Assembly: GCA_017546315.1 (NCBI GenBank)
Contig: JAFYXH010000003.1
Span: 65,536-105,487, forward strand
DNA length: 39,952 nucleotides
Source: Alphaproteobacteria bacterium
Lineage (GTDB): Bacteria > Pseudomonadota > Alphaproteobacteria > RF32 > CAG-239
Reading direction: 5' to 3'
The notes beneath the pieces were generated by a model, which saw only the letters and a program-made list of their open reading frames with translations, ran no database searches and was not told where the DNA came from. The position numbers were made by a program, and so were the translations under genes. Positions 19,192-27,106 of this stretch are shown here, one piece after another. Numbering within the stretch: position 1 is the stretch's first letter; every line of letters begins with the position of its first letter.

Positions 19192-19758
19192 ATGGACATT
19201 TTTAAACCACAAGAGCATCTTTTAGGAGCTCGTGTTGTTCTTATAAGAAGAGATGATTGCTATGAAGAAGAAATGCTTTCAGCAATTAACGAAAGTAGAA
19301 CAGAATTGCGAGAGTATCTATTTTGGGTAGATAACACCAAAGACCTATCTGATGTGAAAAAAGCAACTCAAATCTTTCAAAAGCAATGGGATGATAATGT
19401 AGCTTGGGGGTATAATATTTATCAACGAGACACACTTGAATTGATAGGAACAATTAGTGCTCATAACATACAATTCAAGAATCAATCCGTAGAACTCGGC
19501 TATTGGTTGCGAACTTCTAAAACTCATCAAGGGTATATGAAAGAAGCCATTCACGTACTTGAAGAAGAGTTGTTTAACCAAGGTATTCATCGAATAACCA
19601 TCTGCTGTGATGTTTTTAATAAAAAATCATCTAAAACAGCAATTAGAGCAGGGTATAAGTTTGAAAGTGTTGCCAAAGAAGCAGTATATCACCATACAGG
19701 CCTTCATGATTTAGAAACTTATGTAAAATTTAATCCTTGTCATCAAAGAGGATTTTAG
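19192..19758 (+). CDS. GNAT family N-acetyltransferase, RimJ/RimL-like
   Basis: The 188-aa product has the RimJ/RimL layout. An N-terminal GARVVLI strand and an E-x-R-x-x-L...W segment (LREYLFWVD) come first. Motif A region VELGYWLRTSKTHQGYMKEAI follows at about 100-120, and then RITICCDVFNKKSSKTAIRAGY. Such enzymes transfer acetyl from acetyl-CoA to N-terminal or other amines of proteins or small molecules. The substrate here is unknown. AAGGAG lies upstream of the ATG. It is monocistronic, with its own terminator. Confidence 0.88.
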   Translation: MDIFKPQEHLLGARVVLIRRDDCYEEEMLSAINESRTELREYLFWVDNTKDLSDVKKATQIFQKQWDDNVAWGYNIYQRDTLELIGTISAHNIQFKNQSVELGYWLRTSKTHQGYMKEAIHVLEEELFNQGIHRITICCDVFNKKSSKTAIRAGYKFESVAKEAVYHHTGLHDLETYVKFNPCHQRGF

Positions 19759-19766
19759 TCACAAAA

Positions 19767-19800
19767 AAAACACCGCCTTATTAAAAGGGGGTGTTTTTTT
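19767..19800. terminator. Bidirectional Rho-independent terminator
   Basis: CACCGCCTT (19771-19779) pairs with AAGGGGGTG (19785-19793), with one internal mismatch. It is flanked by an A run and a T run. It separates the acetyltransferase gene from the convergent small gene that ends at 19809. Confidence 0.8.
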
Positions 19801-19808
19801 TGTAAGCT

Positions 19809-20171
19809 TTACTGGATGATACCAAATCCATAATTTCTTATCAAGACTTCTTTGTCTATGAATGCTTTTTCTTTCTTCCCAACAAAAGAAAAACATCCAT
19901 TATAATAAGAAATGCTAGATTGCGGTATGACCTCAATTTTGTCATAGTTGTCGTTTACTAGCCTTGCTGTCATCAAGTCAATGTAGGAGGCCCCTGACTC
20001 TTCAGTAATCACAACCGGCCTTTGTCCTCTTTCACAGCAAAGAATTCCAAACTGTAATAAGGTTTTATCTTCCTTATAAGCCAAAGATAACAAAGATAAC
20101 GAAATACGAGGCGATACCTCAACAATGTCAAAGACATTGTGTCCAACTTGTAAAGAGAGAACTTTTGTCAT
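19809..20171 (-). CDS. Small unknown protein, paralogue of the adjacent gene
   Basis: The 120-aa product is not a family I recognise. It has no signal peptide or membrane helix. It contains SYIDL near the middle and ends DKEVLIRNYGFGIIQ. The next gene upstream ends DDVLIKNFGSKILTN and carries EYIDL at the equivalent place, so the two look like diverged tandem duplicates. Seven bases separate the upstream stop from this ATG, indicating co-transcription. No strong Shine-Dalgarno is visible, so translation may be coupled to the upstream gene. Confidence 0.7.
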   Translation of the reverse strand: MTKVLSLQVGHNVFDIVEVSPRISLSLLSLAYKEDKTLLQFGILCCERGQRPVVITEESGASYIDLMTARLVNDNYDKIEVIPQSSISYYNGCFSFVGKKEKAFIDKEVLIRNYGFGIIQ

Positions 20172-20178
20172 AATTTTT

Positions 20179-20553
20179 TTAATTGGTCAAAATTTTGCTT
20201 CCAAAATTCTTAATCAAAACATCATCAGAAATACTCGCCTTAATCAAAGAGCTTGAAAATTCAAACGTCTTATCGCAATGCTTAACATTGCAATCAAAAA
20301 AGTTTTGTTTCAAGCCTCTAGCAGTGGCATTTTTTTTCTTGATGCCATCAGACAAGTCAATATATTCATCAGTCCCTGCAATCAAAGCAACAGGTTGACT
20401 ATCAAATACACCATCATCATCCGAAGTTTCTGCAATTGCCAAAAGCAAAGCATCTTCTTTAACCCCAAAACGTTTCGCTAAAGTCTTAAGCGAAATGAAA
20501 CACTCTCTTTGTGGTAGTTGTTTACCATTTTTAAAAGCCTTATTCTTACTCAT
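20179..20553 (-). CDS. Small unknown protein, paralogue of the downstream gene
   Basis: The product is 124 aa from the ATG at 20553 (a TTG at 20562 would add three residues). No family is recognised. The middle part holds LKTLAKRFGVKEDALLLAIAE, EYIDL and FFDCNVKHCDKTF, with two Cys. The C-terminus DDVLIKNFGSKI matches the tail of the next gene. The segment LAKRFGVKEDALLLAI could be read as a helix-turn-helix-like stretch, but nothing else supports DNA binding. It is the first gene of a two-gene unit. Confidence 0.7.
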   Translation of the reverse strand: MSKNKAFKNGKQLPQRECFISLKTLAKRFGVKEDALLLAIAETSDDDGVFDSQPVALIAGTDEYIDLSDGIKKKNATARGLKQNFFDCNVKHCDKTFEFSSSLIKASISDDVLIKNFGSKILTN

Positions 20554-20660
20554 AAAACACAAAAATTTTAAAATTGAACATAATACTATTTAAACTTCTG
20601 CTGTTCTATCATAAGAAAAATAATTTTTCAACTTTAAAATTGCTTTTGTCTAAAATATAT

Positions 20661-20699
20661 AAAAAAATCCCAATTTAACAATGTGCTAAATTAGGATTT
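20661..20699 (-). terminator. Rho-independent terminator of the 20748-21617 gene
   Basis: On the minus strand a 13-bp stem (20699-20687 with 20677-20665, one mismatch) is followed by a run of seven T. It lies about 50 nt past the stop of the upstream helical-repeat gene. Confidence 0.75.
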
Positions 20700-20747
20700 A
20701 TAATTAAAATTTGTGATTTTTCAAAGTGATAATTGTCTGTAAAATGG

Positions 20748-21617
20748 TTAGCCAAATGTTTTTTTGTACAATTCTTTTAACTCAATAGAATTAAGAGTAT
20801 CAAGCTTTGTAATTGCAAAGTCCGAAAAATCGTCATTAATTTTTCTTAAATAATCAATCATAAGCTCAACCTCATCTCTTTTAAGTAGCGCTTCAATAGA
20901 ATGATCTCTTAACCCATATCGTTTGATATAAGTTTTTAAATTGTTCGTCTTGGCATTAAGAATAAATGCACTTTCAACATCTTTTTCCAAGGCAACATAA
21001 CCAAGATTACCATAAGCAAAGCAACTTTCTTCTTTTTTTCTTAAATAAAGAAGGATAATTCCATCAAAACCACGTTCAATCAGTGTGATTAACGCATCTT
21101 TGGAAAATCTTGCCTCTGTAATAATCATAGAAATCAATTCAGCACTTCCGTATTTGGTTATGGAATTTTCTAAATTTTGAGAATAACCTTGTTTTTCCAA
21201 ATAGTACTTAACCAAATTTTCAAGTCCACGCTTAAAAAGAATTTCCGAAAATACATCTGAGAGCTGAAATTTATTTAATATAAATTTCAATGCTTCTCCA
21301 TTTCCATATTCAAAAAATTCTTTCTTTTCGTTTTGAGGTAAAAAGATACTTTTTAAAGGTGAAGCATCATTCTTTAATGAAAGGAGTTCTTTTATAGATT
21401 TTCCCTTAATGTCCCAAATATCAAAAACATCATCCGTTGCAGTATTATCAAAACAAAAATCTTCAACATTTTCAAAAGGACCATTAACTTCTAAAACATA
21501 AACATCTCTCCCATCATCAGATATAGGATGCTTCAAGCATTTGCCGTCTGCAAACACAAAAAAGGGATAACCAATATCATTACCCACTTTGTTAAATAAA
21601 TTACAATTTTTCTTCAT
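20748..21617 (-). CDS. Unknown protein: N-terminal domain plus helical repeats
   Basis: The product is 289 aa from the ATG at 21617 (a TTG at 21626 is possible). Residues 1-90 form a separate acidic/aromatic domain (GYPFFVFADGKCLKHPI, DDVFDIWDIKGKSIKELL) that I do not recognise. From about residue 95 on, units of roughly 26 residues recur. Examples are ITKYGSAELISMIIT (153-167), ILFKRGLENLVKYYL (126-140) and LIERGFDGIILLYL (179-192). They share the hydrophobic-x-x-G/N-x-x-x-hydrophobic spacing of the other two helical-repeat proteins in this window. There is no signal peptide and no clear Shine-Dalgarno. Function unknown. Confidence 0.75.
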   Translation of the reverse strand: MKKNCNLFNKVGNDIGYPFFVFADGKCLKHPISDDGRDVYVLEVNGPFENVEDFCFDNTATDDVFDIWDIKGKSIKELLSLKNDASPLKSIFLPQNEKKEFFEYGNGEALKFILNKFQLSDVFSEILFKRGLENLVKYYLEKQGYSQNLENSITKYGSAELISMIITEARFSKDALITLIERGFDGIILLYLRKKEESCFAYGNLGYVALEKDVESAFILNAKTNNLKTYIKRYGLRDHSIEALLKRDEVELMIDYLRKINDDFSDFAITKLDTLNSIELKELYKKTFG

Positions 21618-21691
21618 AATATACAAAATAATAAAATTAGAACCTCCAATACTAATGTGATATTTTTTTATGTCAATGTTATAATCTTAAA

Positions 21692-21722
21692 ACAAAAAAA
21701 AGGCTACCCAAATGGATAGCCT
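21692..21722 (-). terminator. Rho-independent terminator of proS
   Basis: AGGCTATCC (21722-21714) pairs with the strand ending AGCCT (21709-21701), with one internal mismatch and a 4-nt loop. Seven or more T follow on the minus strand. It lies about 22 nt after the proS stop. Confidence 0.85.
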
Positions 21723-21744
21723 AAAAAATAATCTTTTTTATTTT

Positions 21745-23268
21745 TTAATAAGAACGTGCATATATAACATCTAAAGTCGCTTTTTTACCGCTAATGAGGC
21801 AAACGCCTTCTTCACCGCTTTGTTCAAAAGGAATAGCACGAATGGTAATACGCAACTCTTTCAATGTTTCAATAGTTTCGTCATCTCCGCACCATTTTCC
21901 TTTCACAAAAGAAACCTTAGGTGCATTCTTATTATTTTCAAGATATACGTTAGAATTACTAAAATACTCTCTAAATTCTTCAGGAGTTTTAATATCTGTT
22001 CTAATGTTGTTGTTTAATCTTTCTTGTGCTCTTTCAAACATAGTATTTTGAATCAAAGAAAGCTTATCGCTAACACTATTTACAAACTCGTCAAAACCTT
22101 CAAAATTTTTCCAAGTATTCTTATCGTTAATATTTAAACGATTGCGCCATAATAGAGCATTCTTATCCAAATCTTTAGGTCCAACTTCGATAATGATAGG
22201 AGCGCCTTTTCTTGTCCACTCCCACATTTTATCAACACCATCTTTTAGTCTGTTGTCGAGTTTAACCCTAACTTTTTCACCACCAAAAGAAGCATCTTTG
22301 AGTGCATCTTTAAGTTTATTTGCATAAGCTAAAATCTCTTCTTCTCTAGCTTTGTCTTTCAATAAAGGTATAATAACTACTTGATAAGGAGCAAGTTTTG
22401 GAGGAACAACCATACCTTCGTCATCAGCGTGTGTCATAATAAGACCACCAATCAAACGAGTAGATACACCCCAAGAAGTAGTATAAGCATACTCTTGTTC
22501 ATTGTTTTGATTAACAAATTTGATATCAGCAGATTTTGCAAAGTTTTGTCCTAAAAAGTGAGAAGTACCTGCTTGCAAAGAACGTCCATCTTGCATCATA
22601 GCTTCAATACAATAAGTATTAACAGCTCCAGGGAACTTATCATATTCAGGTTTTTTACCTGTCAAAACAGGCATAGCCATGTCATTTTCGCATAAATCTT
22701 TATAAACATAAAGCATGGTTTCAGCTTCTTTTTCTGCTTCTATGAAGTTTGAGTGTGCAGTATGTCCTTCTTGCCACAAAAACTCACGAGTTCTTAAGAA
22801 TAAACGAGGACGCATTTCCCATCTTACCACATTTGCCCATTGGTTAATCATAACCGGCAAATCACGATAAGAGTGAACCCATTTAGAAAAAGAGTCTGCA
22901 ATAATTGTCTCAGATGTAGGGCGAACAATAAGGGGCTCTTCAAGCGGGCTAGCTGGAACTAATTTGCCATCAACCATAGTCAACCTAGAGTGGGTAACCA
23001 CTGCCATTTCCTTAGCAAAACCTTCAACGTGTTCTGCTTCTTTTTGGAAATAACTTAAAGGTATGAACATTGGAAAATAACAGTTTTCATGATTAGTTTC
23101 TTTAATTTTTTCATCAAGCAAACGTTGGATTCGTTCCCAAATGCCGTATCCCCAAGGTTTAATAACCATACAACCAGGAGATGAGGAAACTTCAGCCATG
23201 TCTGCAACCGCTATCACGTTTTGATACCATTCCGGATAGTTTTCTTCTCTAATATTTTTAAGAGCCAT
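21745..23268 (-). CDS. proS: Prolyl-tRNA synthetase, eukaryotic/archaeal type
   Basis: The product is 507 aa from the ATG at 23268 (an in-frame TTG at 23274 is less likely; AAGGA is well placed for the ATG). Class II motifs are present: VRPTSETII, then RWEMRPRLFLRTREFLWQEGHTAH, and GTSHFLGQNF. It lacks the editing insertion of bacterial-type ProRS. It has the extra C-terminal domain and the terminal Tyr (YARSY) typical of the eukaryotic/archaeal-like type 3. The C-terminal zinc site normally has four Cys. Here only two remain (KWCGDD and GVCLISG), with T and S at the other positions. It charges tRNA-Pro. It is monocistronic with a good terminator. Confidence 0.95.
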   Translation of the reverse strand: MALKNIREENYPEWYQNVIAVADMAEVSSSPGCMVIKPWGYGIWERIQRLLDEKIKETNHENCYFPMFIPLSYFQKEAEHVEGFAKEMAVVTHSRLTMVDGKLVPASPLEEPLIVRPTSETIIADSFSKWVHSYRDLPVMINQWANVVRWEMRPRLFLRTREFLWQEGHTAHSNFIEAEKEAETMLYVYKDLCENDMAMPVLTGKKPEYDKFPGAVNTYCIEAMMQDGRSLQAGTSHFLGQNFAKSADIKFVNQNNEQEYAYTTSWGVSTRLIGGLIMTHADDEGMVVPPKLAPYQVVIIPLLKDKAREEEILAYANKLKDALKDASFGGEKVRVKLDNRLKDGVDKMWEWTRKGAPIIIEVGPKDLDKNALLWRNRLNINDKNTWKNFEGFDEFVNSVSDKLSLIQNTMFERAQERLNNNIRTDIKTPEEFREYFSNSNVYLENNKNAPKVSFVKGKWCGDDETIETLKELRITIRAIPFEQSGEEGVCLISGKKATLDVIYARSY

Positions 23269-23424
23269 AACCAAATGTCCTTATTTTAATGTTTAAACCT
23301 CCGCAATTTAATACCAATTTTTGCAACCTGTCAAGAATATTTAAGTGTATAAAATAAATCTATTCTTTAAAAATTTTTAACCCAATACTATATAAAGGAT
23401 GAAATATATCAAAAGGAATATGAA

Positions 23425-23784
23425 ATGAAACGTATATTAGGACTATTTATCTTAGGTTTGACATTATTTTTAAGTGCTTGTAATGAAAAAACTTATACAA
23501 ACAGAATTTATGTGTTTTCACAACCAGGTTGCGGTCATTGTACAAATGCTCATCATTATATGGCTCGCTATTATAAAGATTATGATATAAAAGAATTAAA
23601 TATACGTGAAGGCTCAAATATGGGGTATATGCTCCGTTATGCTAAGAAGTTTAAAGTACCAGAGCAAACATTGGGAACTCCATTTATCGTAATGGGGGAT
23701 AATTATGTTATGGGTTGGGGTAGTGAACAGATTAAAGAATTTAATAAATATGCAAAATCATTCAAGCCTAAATCTTCTAAGTAA
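23425..23784 (+). CDS. Thioredoxin-fold lipoprotein
   Basis: The 119-aa product has a lipoprotein signal peptide with lipobox LSAC (Cys19 becomes the lipidated N-terminus). A glutaredoxin/thioredoxin-like domain follows, with the redox pair CGHC at 36-39 and a cis-Pro in GTPFIVM (P86). With Asn after the lipid Cys, it could be sorted to the outer membrane. It probably acts as a thiol oxidoreductase in the periplasm. The partner is unknown. AAAAGGAA precedes the ATG. It is monocistronic. Confidence 0.88.
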   Translation: MKRILGLFILGLTLFLSACNEKTYTNRIYVFSQPGCGHCTNAHHYMARYYKDYDIKELNIREGSNMGYMLRYAKKFKVPEQTLGTPFIVMGDNYVMGWGSEQIKEFNKYAKSFKPKSSK

Positions 23785-23802
23785 AGAGTAAGTGTAAAAC
23801 AC

Positions 23803-23837
23803 AAAAAACGCAACTCCAAGTGGAGTTGCGTTTTTTT
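23803..23837. terminator. Bidirectional Rho-independent terminator
   Basis: CGCAACTCC and GGAGTTGCG (within 23809-23830) form a perfect stem around AAGT. It is flanked by A6 and T7. It lies between convergent genes. Confidence 0.92.
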
Positions 23838-23848
23838 GTGTTTAGTGA

Positions 23849-24874
23849 TTAGCTAAGTGCTTTAATCAATTCAATCATCTTTTCATTACCGCTAGAAAAG
23901 ATGTATTTCTTTTCTTTTTTGCCCAAATTATTGATATTACCGATAAATTCCTTCATTAAAGAGAAGTTGAGGGTCTCAGCAATATACACATAGAAAGGGT
24001 ACGATTTAACCTTTTGTTTTGCAAGAAGTCTGATGAGTTCTGCATTATTAAGGTTGATGATAGCCTTCTGAGTAAGGGTACCTGGTTTCTTTTTCTGAAT
24101 AAGCATCTTTGCAAATTCATGGTTGCGAGTGTTTCGGATTATAAAAGCCGCAACCTCGTCAGAGGGGTGGCAGTTGTTGATGATACACTTCGTAATTTCA
24201 TCGTTGTTAAGTTTGACGATTTTAAAATACATTTCATCAGGAAGGCGTTCCTTAGAGCAAGAAAGCATTACCTTAATCGCCTCAAATCGCTTGTTGGCAA
24301 TAATTTCATCTCTTTCACTGAAAGATAAAAGAGGGCTCTTTGCAAGAATTAAGATGGCTTTGTCGTCTGCGTTCTTGATGATGTAGCTCTTTGCATAAGC
24401 AGACAAATCTGACTGTTTCTTGACCAAAGCTAGAGTCCATTTGGGATTGTTGTACTCAACAATAACATTCTGAGCAGCCCAACCGATGCGACGAGATAGC
24501 AAAAGGTTGATGAGTTTGTTGTTTTGAGTTTCCGCAATAAGCTTTTCTACAAACCAATAAACATCTTTCTTCTTCAAGAGTTTTTCTACATAGTAAAAGT
24601 TGTTTTGTGCGATACTTTCCTTAACGAGTTTTATTTGCTCGTTTTCGTTAAAGAGCTTTTTCAAAACGTTTACGCCAGATGTTTCATTGGCATCGCCGTT
24701 GAAAAGTTTTCTGTAACGATTGGTTAACTCCTTGTCTCCAAAACGTTCTACTTCGTGCATCAAATCTTCTTGGTGCTTTTGGTCTGATAAATAACCAAGA
24801 ACATCTACTCCATTCTGGAATAGAATACTTTCATCGAAATTTTCCATTTTTAAAGTTATTTTTTTGTTAAACAT
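23849..24874 (-). CDS. Unknown protein with about ten helical repeats
   Basis: The product is 341 aa from the ATG at 24874. A TTG at 24886 and an ATG at 24847 are alternatives, and none has a clear Shine-Dalgarno. From about residue 80 to the end it divides into roughly ten units of 25-28 residues. Examples are AIINLNNAELIRLLAK (271-286), KIVKLNNDEITKCIIN and FIIRNTRNHEFAKMLI. Each unit has two short helices joined near an N-N or N-x-N pair. The pattern suggests an alpha-solenoid related to those at 18312 and 20748. The N-terminal 80 residues are acidic and non-repetitive. No signal peptide. Function unknown; a binding scaffold is a guess. Confidence 0.75.
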   Translation of the reverse strand: MFNKKITLKMENFDESILFQNGVDVLGYLSDQKHQEDLMHEVERFGDKELTNRYRKLFNGDANETSGVNVLKKLFNENEQIKLVKESIAQNNFYYVEKLLKKKDVYWFVEKLIAETQNNKLINLLLSRRIGWAAQNVIVEYNNPKWTLALVKKQSDLSAYAKSYIIKNADDKAILILAKSPLLSFSERDEIIANKRFEAIKVMLSCSKERLPDEMYFKIVKLNNDEITKCIINNCHPSDEVAAFIIRNTRNHEFAKMLIQKKKPGTLTQKAIINLNNAELIRLLAKQKVKSYPFYVYIAETLNFSLMKEFIGNINNLGKKEKKYIFSSGNEKMIELIKALS

Positions 24875-25120
24875 AAGGCAACACAAGCTTAATCCTAATA
24901 TAGATAAAAGACAGTATTAAAAAAATCAAACCTATCAAATGCCAATAATATACATAAACTTACATTGCTAATCCGCATATTTATCATAAAAACCTATAAG
25001 AGTCAACCAAATTCTAAAAGGAAATATTCTTAAAAATTGTGCAAACAATGAAAAAATAACTTGTTAAAACGTTAAAATAAAAATAAATTTCTACTAATCT
25101 CTTTACTCAAAAGAGGATTT

Positions 25121-26158
25121 ATGTTTAATATCAGGGAGATAATGATGAGTGATAAAACTATGAAAATCGTTCTATCAGCCCTAACATCAGTTTTGTTAGT
25201 GTTAATAGTATGTTTATTTGCTTTCAAAGGAAACTCAAGTAAAGCAGATCTTAATAAATTAGCGTTGCGTATTGGTGAACTCCGTCAATACAGAACAATG
25301 AGCCGTGCTGATGTAAATGGTGCTATGGAAAGAGCTTTCGGTCGTGTTGGTTACAATGTAGTAAGCTCAACAGAAGATAACTTATATCCAGCAACAGCAG
25401 AAAATGCTGGTGTAAACATTTATGTTCGTGGTTATGTTCCATTTAACGAATTGAAAGTTAATAAAAATGCAGTAAACGTTGTTTACATTCGTGATTTTGA
25501 TGCTTTATATCCAGAAGAATTAGGTGCTTATGATGGTATTGCAACATCTTCTCGTGATTTCTATAACTACATAAGGGGAACAGGTTATGCTGGTGTATAT
25601 TTACCAGAATTTACAGATCCATCAGTGTTCTATCCGAATGTAAAACCAAATCTTGAACGTGATTTGTTGTATGTTGGTGATAATGATCGTCACAGCCCTG
25701 CAATTACAGCTGCTTTAGAAGCTAAATTGCCATTGGAGATTTTTGGTCGTTTCTGGCAAGGAAATATTGATGAAGAATTCATTAAAGGTGAATATATCCA
25801 TGATAATGAATTGGCATCATATTTCTCTTCTGCAAAAATCAATCTTGTAAATATTTCTGTTCATGAATCAGAATTAGGAATTATTCCTTCAAGAGTATTT
25901 GATATTGCAGCTTCAAAAGGTTTTATGATTGCTCCATATAATAAAGAAGTAGAAGCAACATTTGGTGATTCTATTCCTATGTATAAAAATGCAGAAGAGT
26001 TAAAGGCTTTGTATGAACAATATCTAAACAATGCTGAAGCTCGTGCAGAAAAAGCAGAAAAAGCATACAGAATAGCTGTTGCTGACTACAATGTTGACGC
26101 ATTTGTTCAACGTGTAAATGGTTTAGTAGAGTTTTTAATCAACGAGAAAAAGCTCTAA
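25121..26158 (+). CDS. Membrane-anchored CgeB-like glycosyltransferase-fold protein (copy 1)
   Basis: The product is 345 aa. Starts at 25121 or at the ATGATG around 25142-25145 are both possible, each with a purine-rich ribosome binding site. One membrane helix (about 15-35) is followed by a soluble GT-B-like domain. The C-terminal half shows the CgeB/GT family pattern: LLYVGDNDRHSPAI, IFGRFWQ, YFSSAKINLV and GIIPSRVFDIAASKGFMIAP. Lysines before the helix suggest an N-in topology that puts the domain in the periplasm. That is unusual for nucleotide-sugar enzymes. It uses more GGT/CGT codons than its neighbours, suggesting high expression. It is directly followed by a paralogue. Confidence 0.75.
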   Translation: MFNIREIMMSDKTMKIVLSALTSVLLVLIVCLFAFKGNSSKADLNKLALRIGELRQYRTMSRADVNGAMERAFGRVGYNVVSSTEDNLYPATAENAGVNIYVRGYVPFNELKVNKNAVNVVYIRDFDALYPEELGAYDGIATSSRDFYNYIRGTGYAGVYLPEFTDPSVFYPNVKPNLERDLLYVGDNDRHSPAITAALEAKLPLEIFGRFWQGNIDEEFIKGEYIHDNELASYFSSAKINLVNISVHESELGIIPSRVFDIAASKGFMIAPYNKEVEATFGDSIPMYKNAEELKALYEQYLNNAEARAEKAEKAYRIAVADYNVDAFVQRVNGLVEFLINEKKL

Positions 26159-27106
26159 ATGAAAACTAAAACAGCACATAGATTATATGTTATCGTGTTG
26201 TTATTTATAACGGCAGTCGTGCTTTGCACGCTGCCGATTTTATTGGTAAAAAAGGACATAATATATGTTTATACCAAAAATCATCAGCCAGATTCTCGTG
26301 AGAGAGGTTTTATTCTTGAGCTAAAGAATTTAAGCTATCAAGTAAAGGTAAATCAAACGCCCACCAAAGAACAAGAAACTGCAATATGGTTTAAGATGCC
26401 ACATAATATCAAAAATATTATGTTCAATAACAAGTTTAAATATAACTTTGTTTACAATGAAGAATATTATCCATTTGATTATGAGGGGTTAGAAGAATTA
26501 CCAATTATCCTAACGCCATATCAAGATTTGTATGAACATTATGTTCGCTCCAATATTAAATCAGCTGTTTTCTTCTTAGGCGTTAATACTCGTGAATTCT
26601 TTTCCATAAATTCTAAAAAGCCCCACAAACTAGTTTATTATGAATATCGCAATAAAGAAACAAGTTTATATGAATATTTATCAAAAGAAGCTAATGCTTA
26701 TTATTTAGGGCGTTTTTGGAATAACGATATTTCTCCAACAGCCTCATCCGAAGTTATTGCAAGCAAAGAAAATAAAATTTTATCTCAAGCAGAATTTGTT
26801 GTTGTAGATAATTCAAACGTTTATAATTTAATGCCGGAAGAAATGCTTAATGCAATTTCATCAGGAACTCCAGTGATTACTCAAAAAAATGGATATATAC
26901 AACAAATATATGGAGATACCCTAAATTATATAGACCAGCCTCAAAAAATAGCTGATGTGTTAACTCAGTATCGGAAAAATCCAAATGAAATAAAAAACAA
27001 AGCCTTCAAAGCGCAGCAAATAACTCTAAACAAGCTATCATCAACTTTTTCAGCTAAACGTTTTGTAGAGTTATTAAATTGGCTAAAATTACATAATTCT
27101 TTATAA
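26159..27106 (+). CDS. Membrane-anchored CgeB-like glycosyltransferase-fold protein (copy 2)
   Basis: The 315-aa product starts immediately after the stop of copy 1 (TAAATG), so the two are translationally coupled. A membrane helix at about 9-30 is followed by a domain sharing YYLGRFWNNDIS with IFGRFWQGNID in copy 1, and MPEEMLNAISSGTPVITQKNGY with the nucleotide-sugar-side region of GT-B enzymes. It is more diverged and more AT-rich in codon use than copy 1. Acceptor and donor are unknown. The stop abuts, without gap, the end of the convergent esterase gene. Confidence 0.7.
   Translation: MKTKTAHRLYVIVLLFITAVVLCTLPILLVKKDIIYVYTKNHQPDSRERGFILELKNLSYQVKVNQTPTKEQETAIWFKMPHNIKNIMFNNKFKYNFVYNEEYYPFDYEGLEELPIILTPYQDLYEHYVRSNIKSAVFFLGVNTREFFSINSKKPHKLVYYEYRNKETSLYEYLSKEANAYYLGRFWNNDISPTASSEVIASKENKILSQAEFVVVDNSNVYNLMPEEMLNAISSGTPVITQKNGYIQQIYGDTLNYIDQPQKIADVLTQYRKNPNEIKNKAFKAQQITLNKLSSTFSAKRFVELLNWLKLHNSL

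Noticed and set aside
20179-20553. Reading the 19809/20179 gene pair as a toxin-antitoxin module
   Set aside because: The two proteins look like paralogues of each other, of equal size, with no toxin motif and no convincing DNA-binding antitoxin domain.
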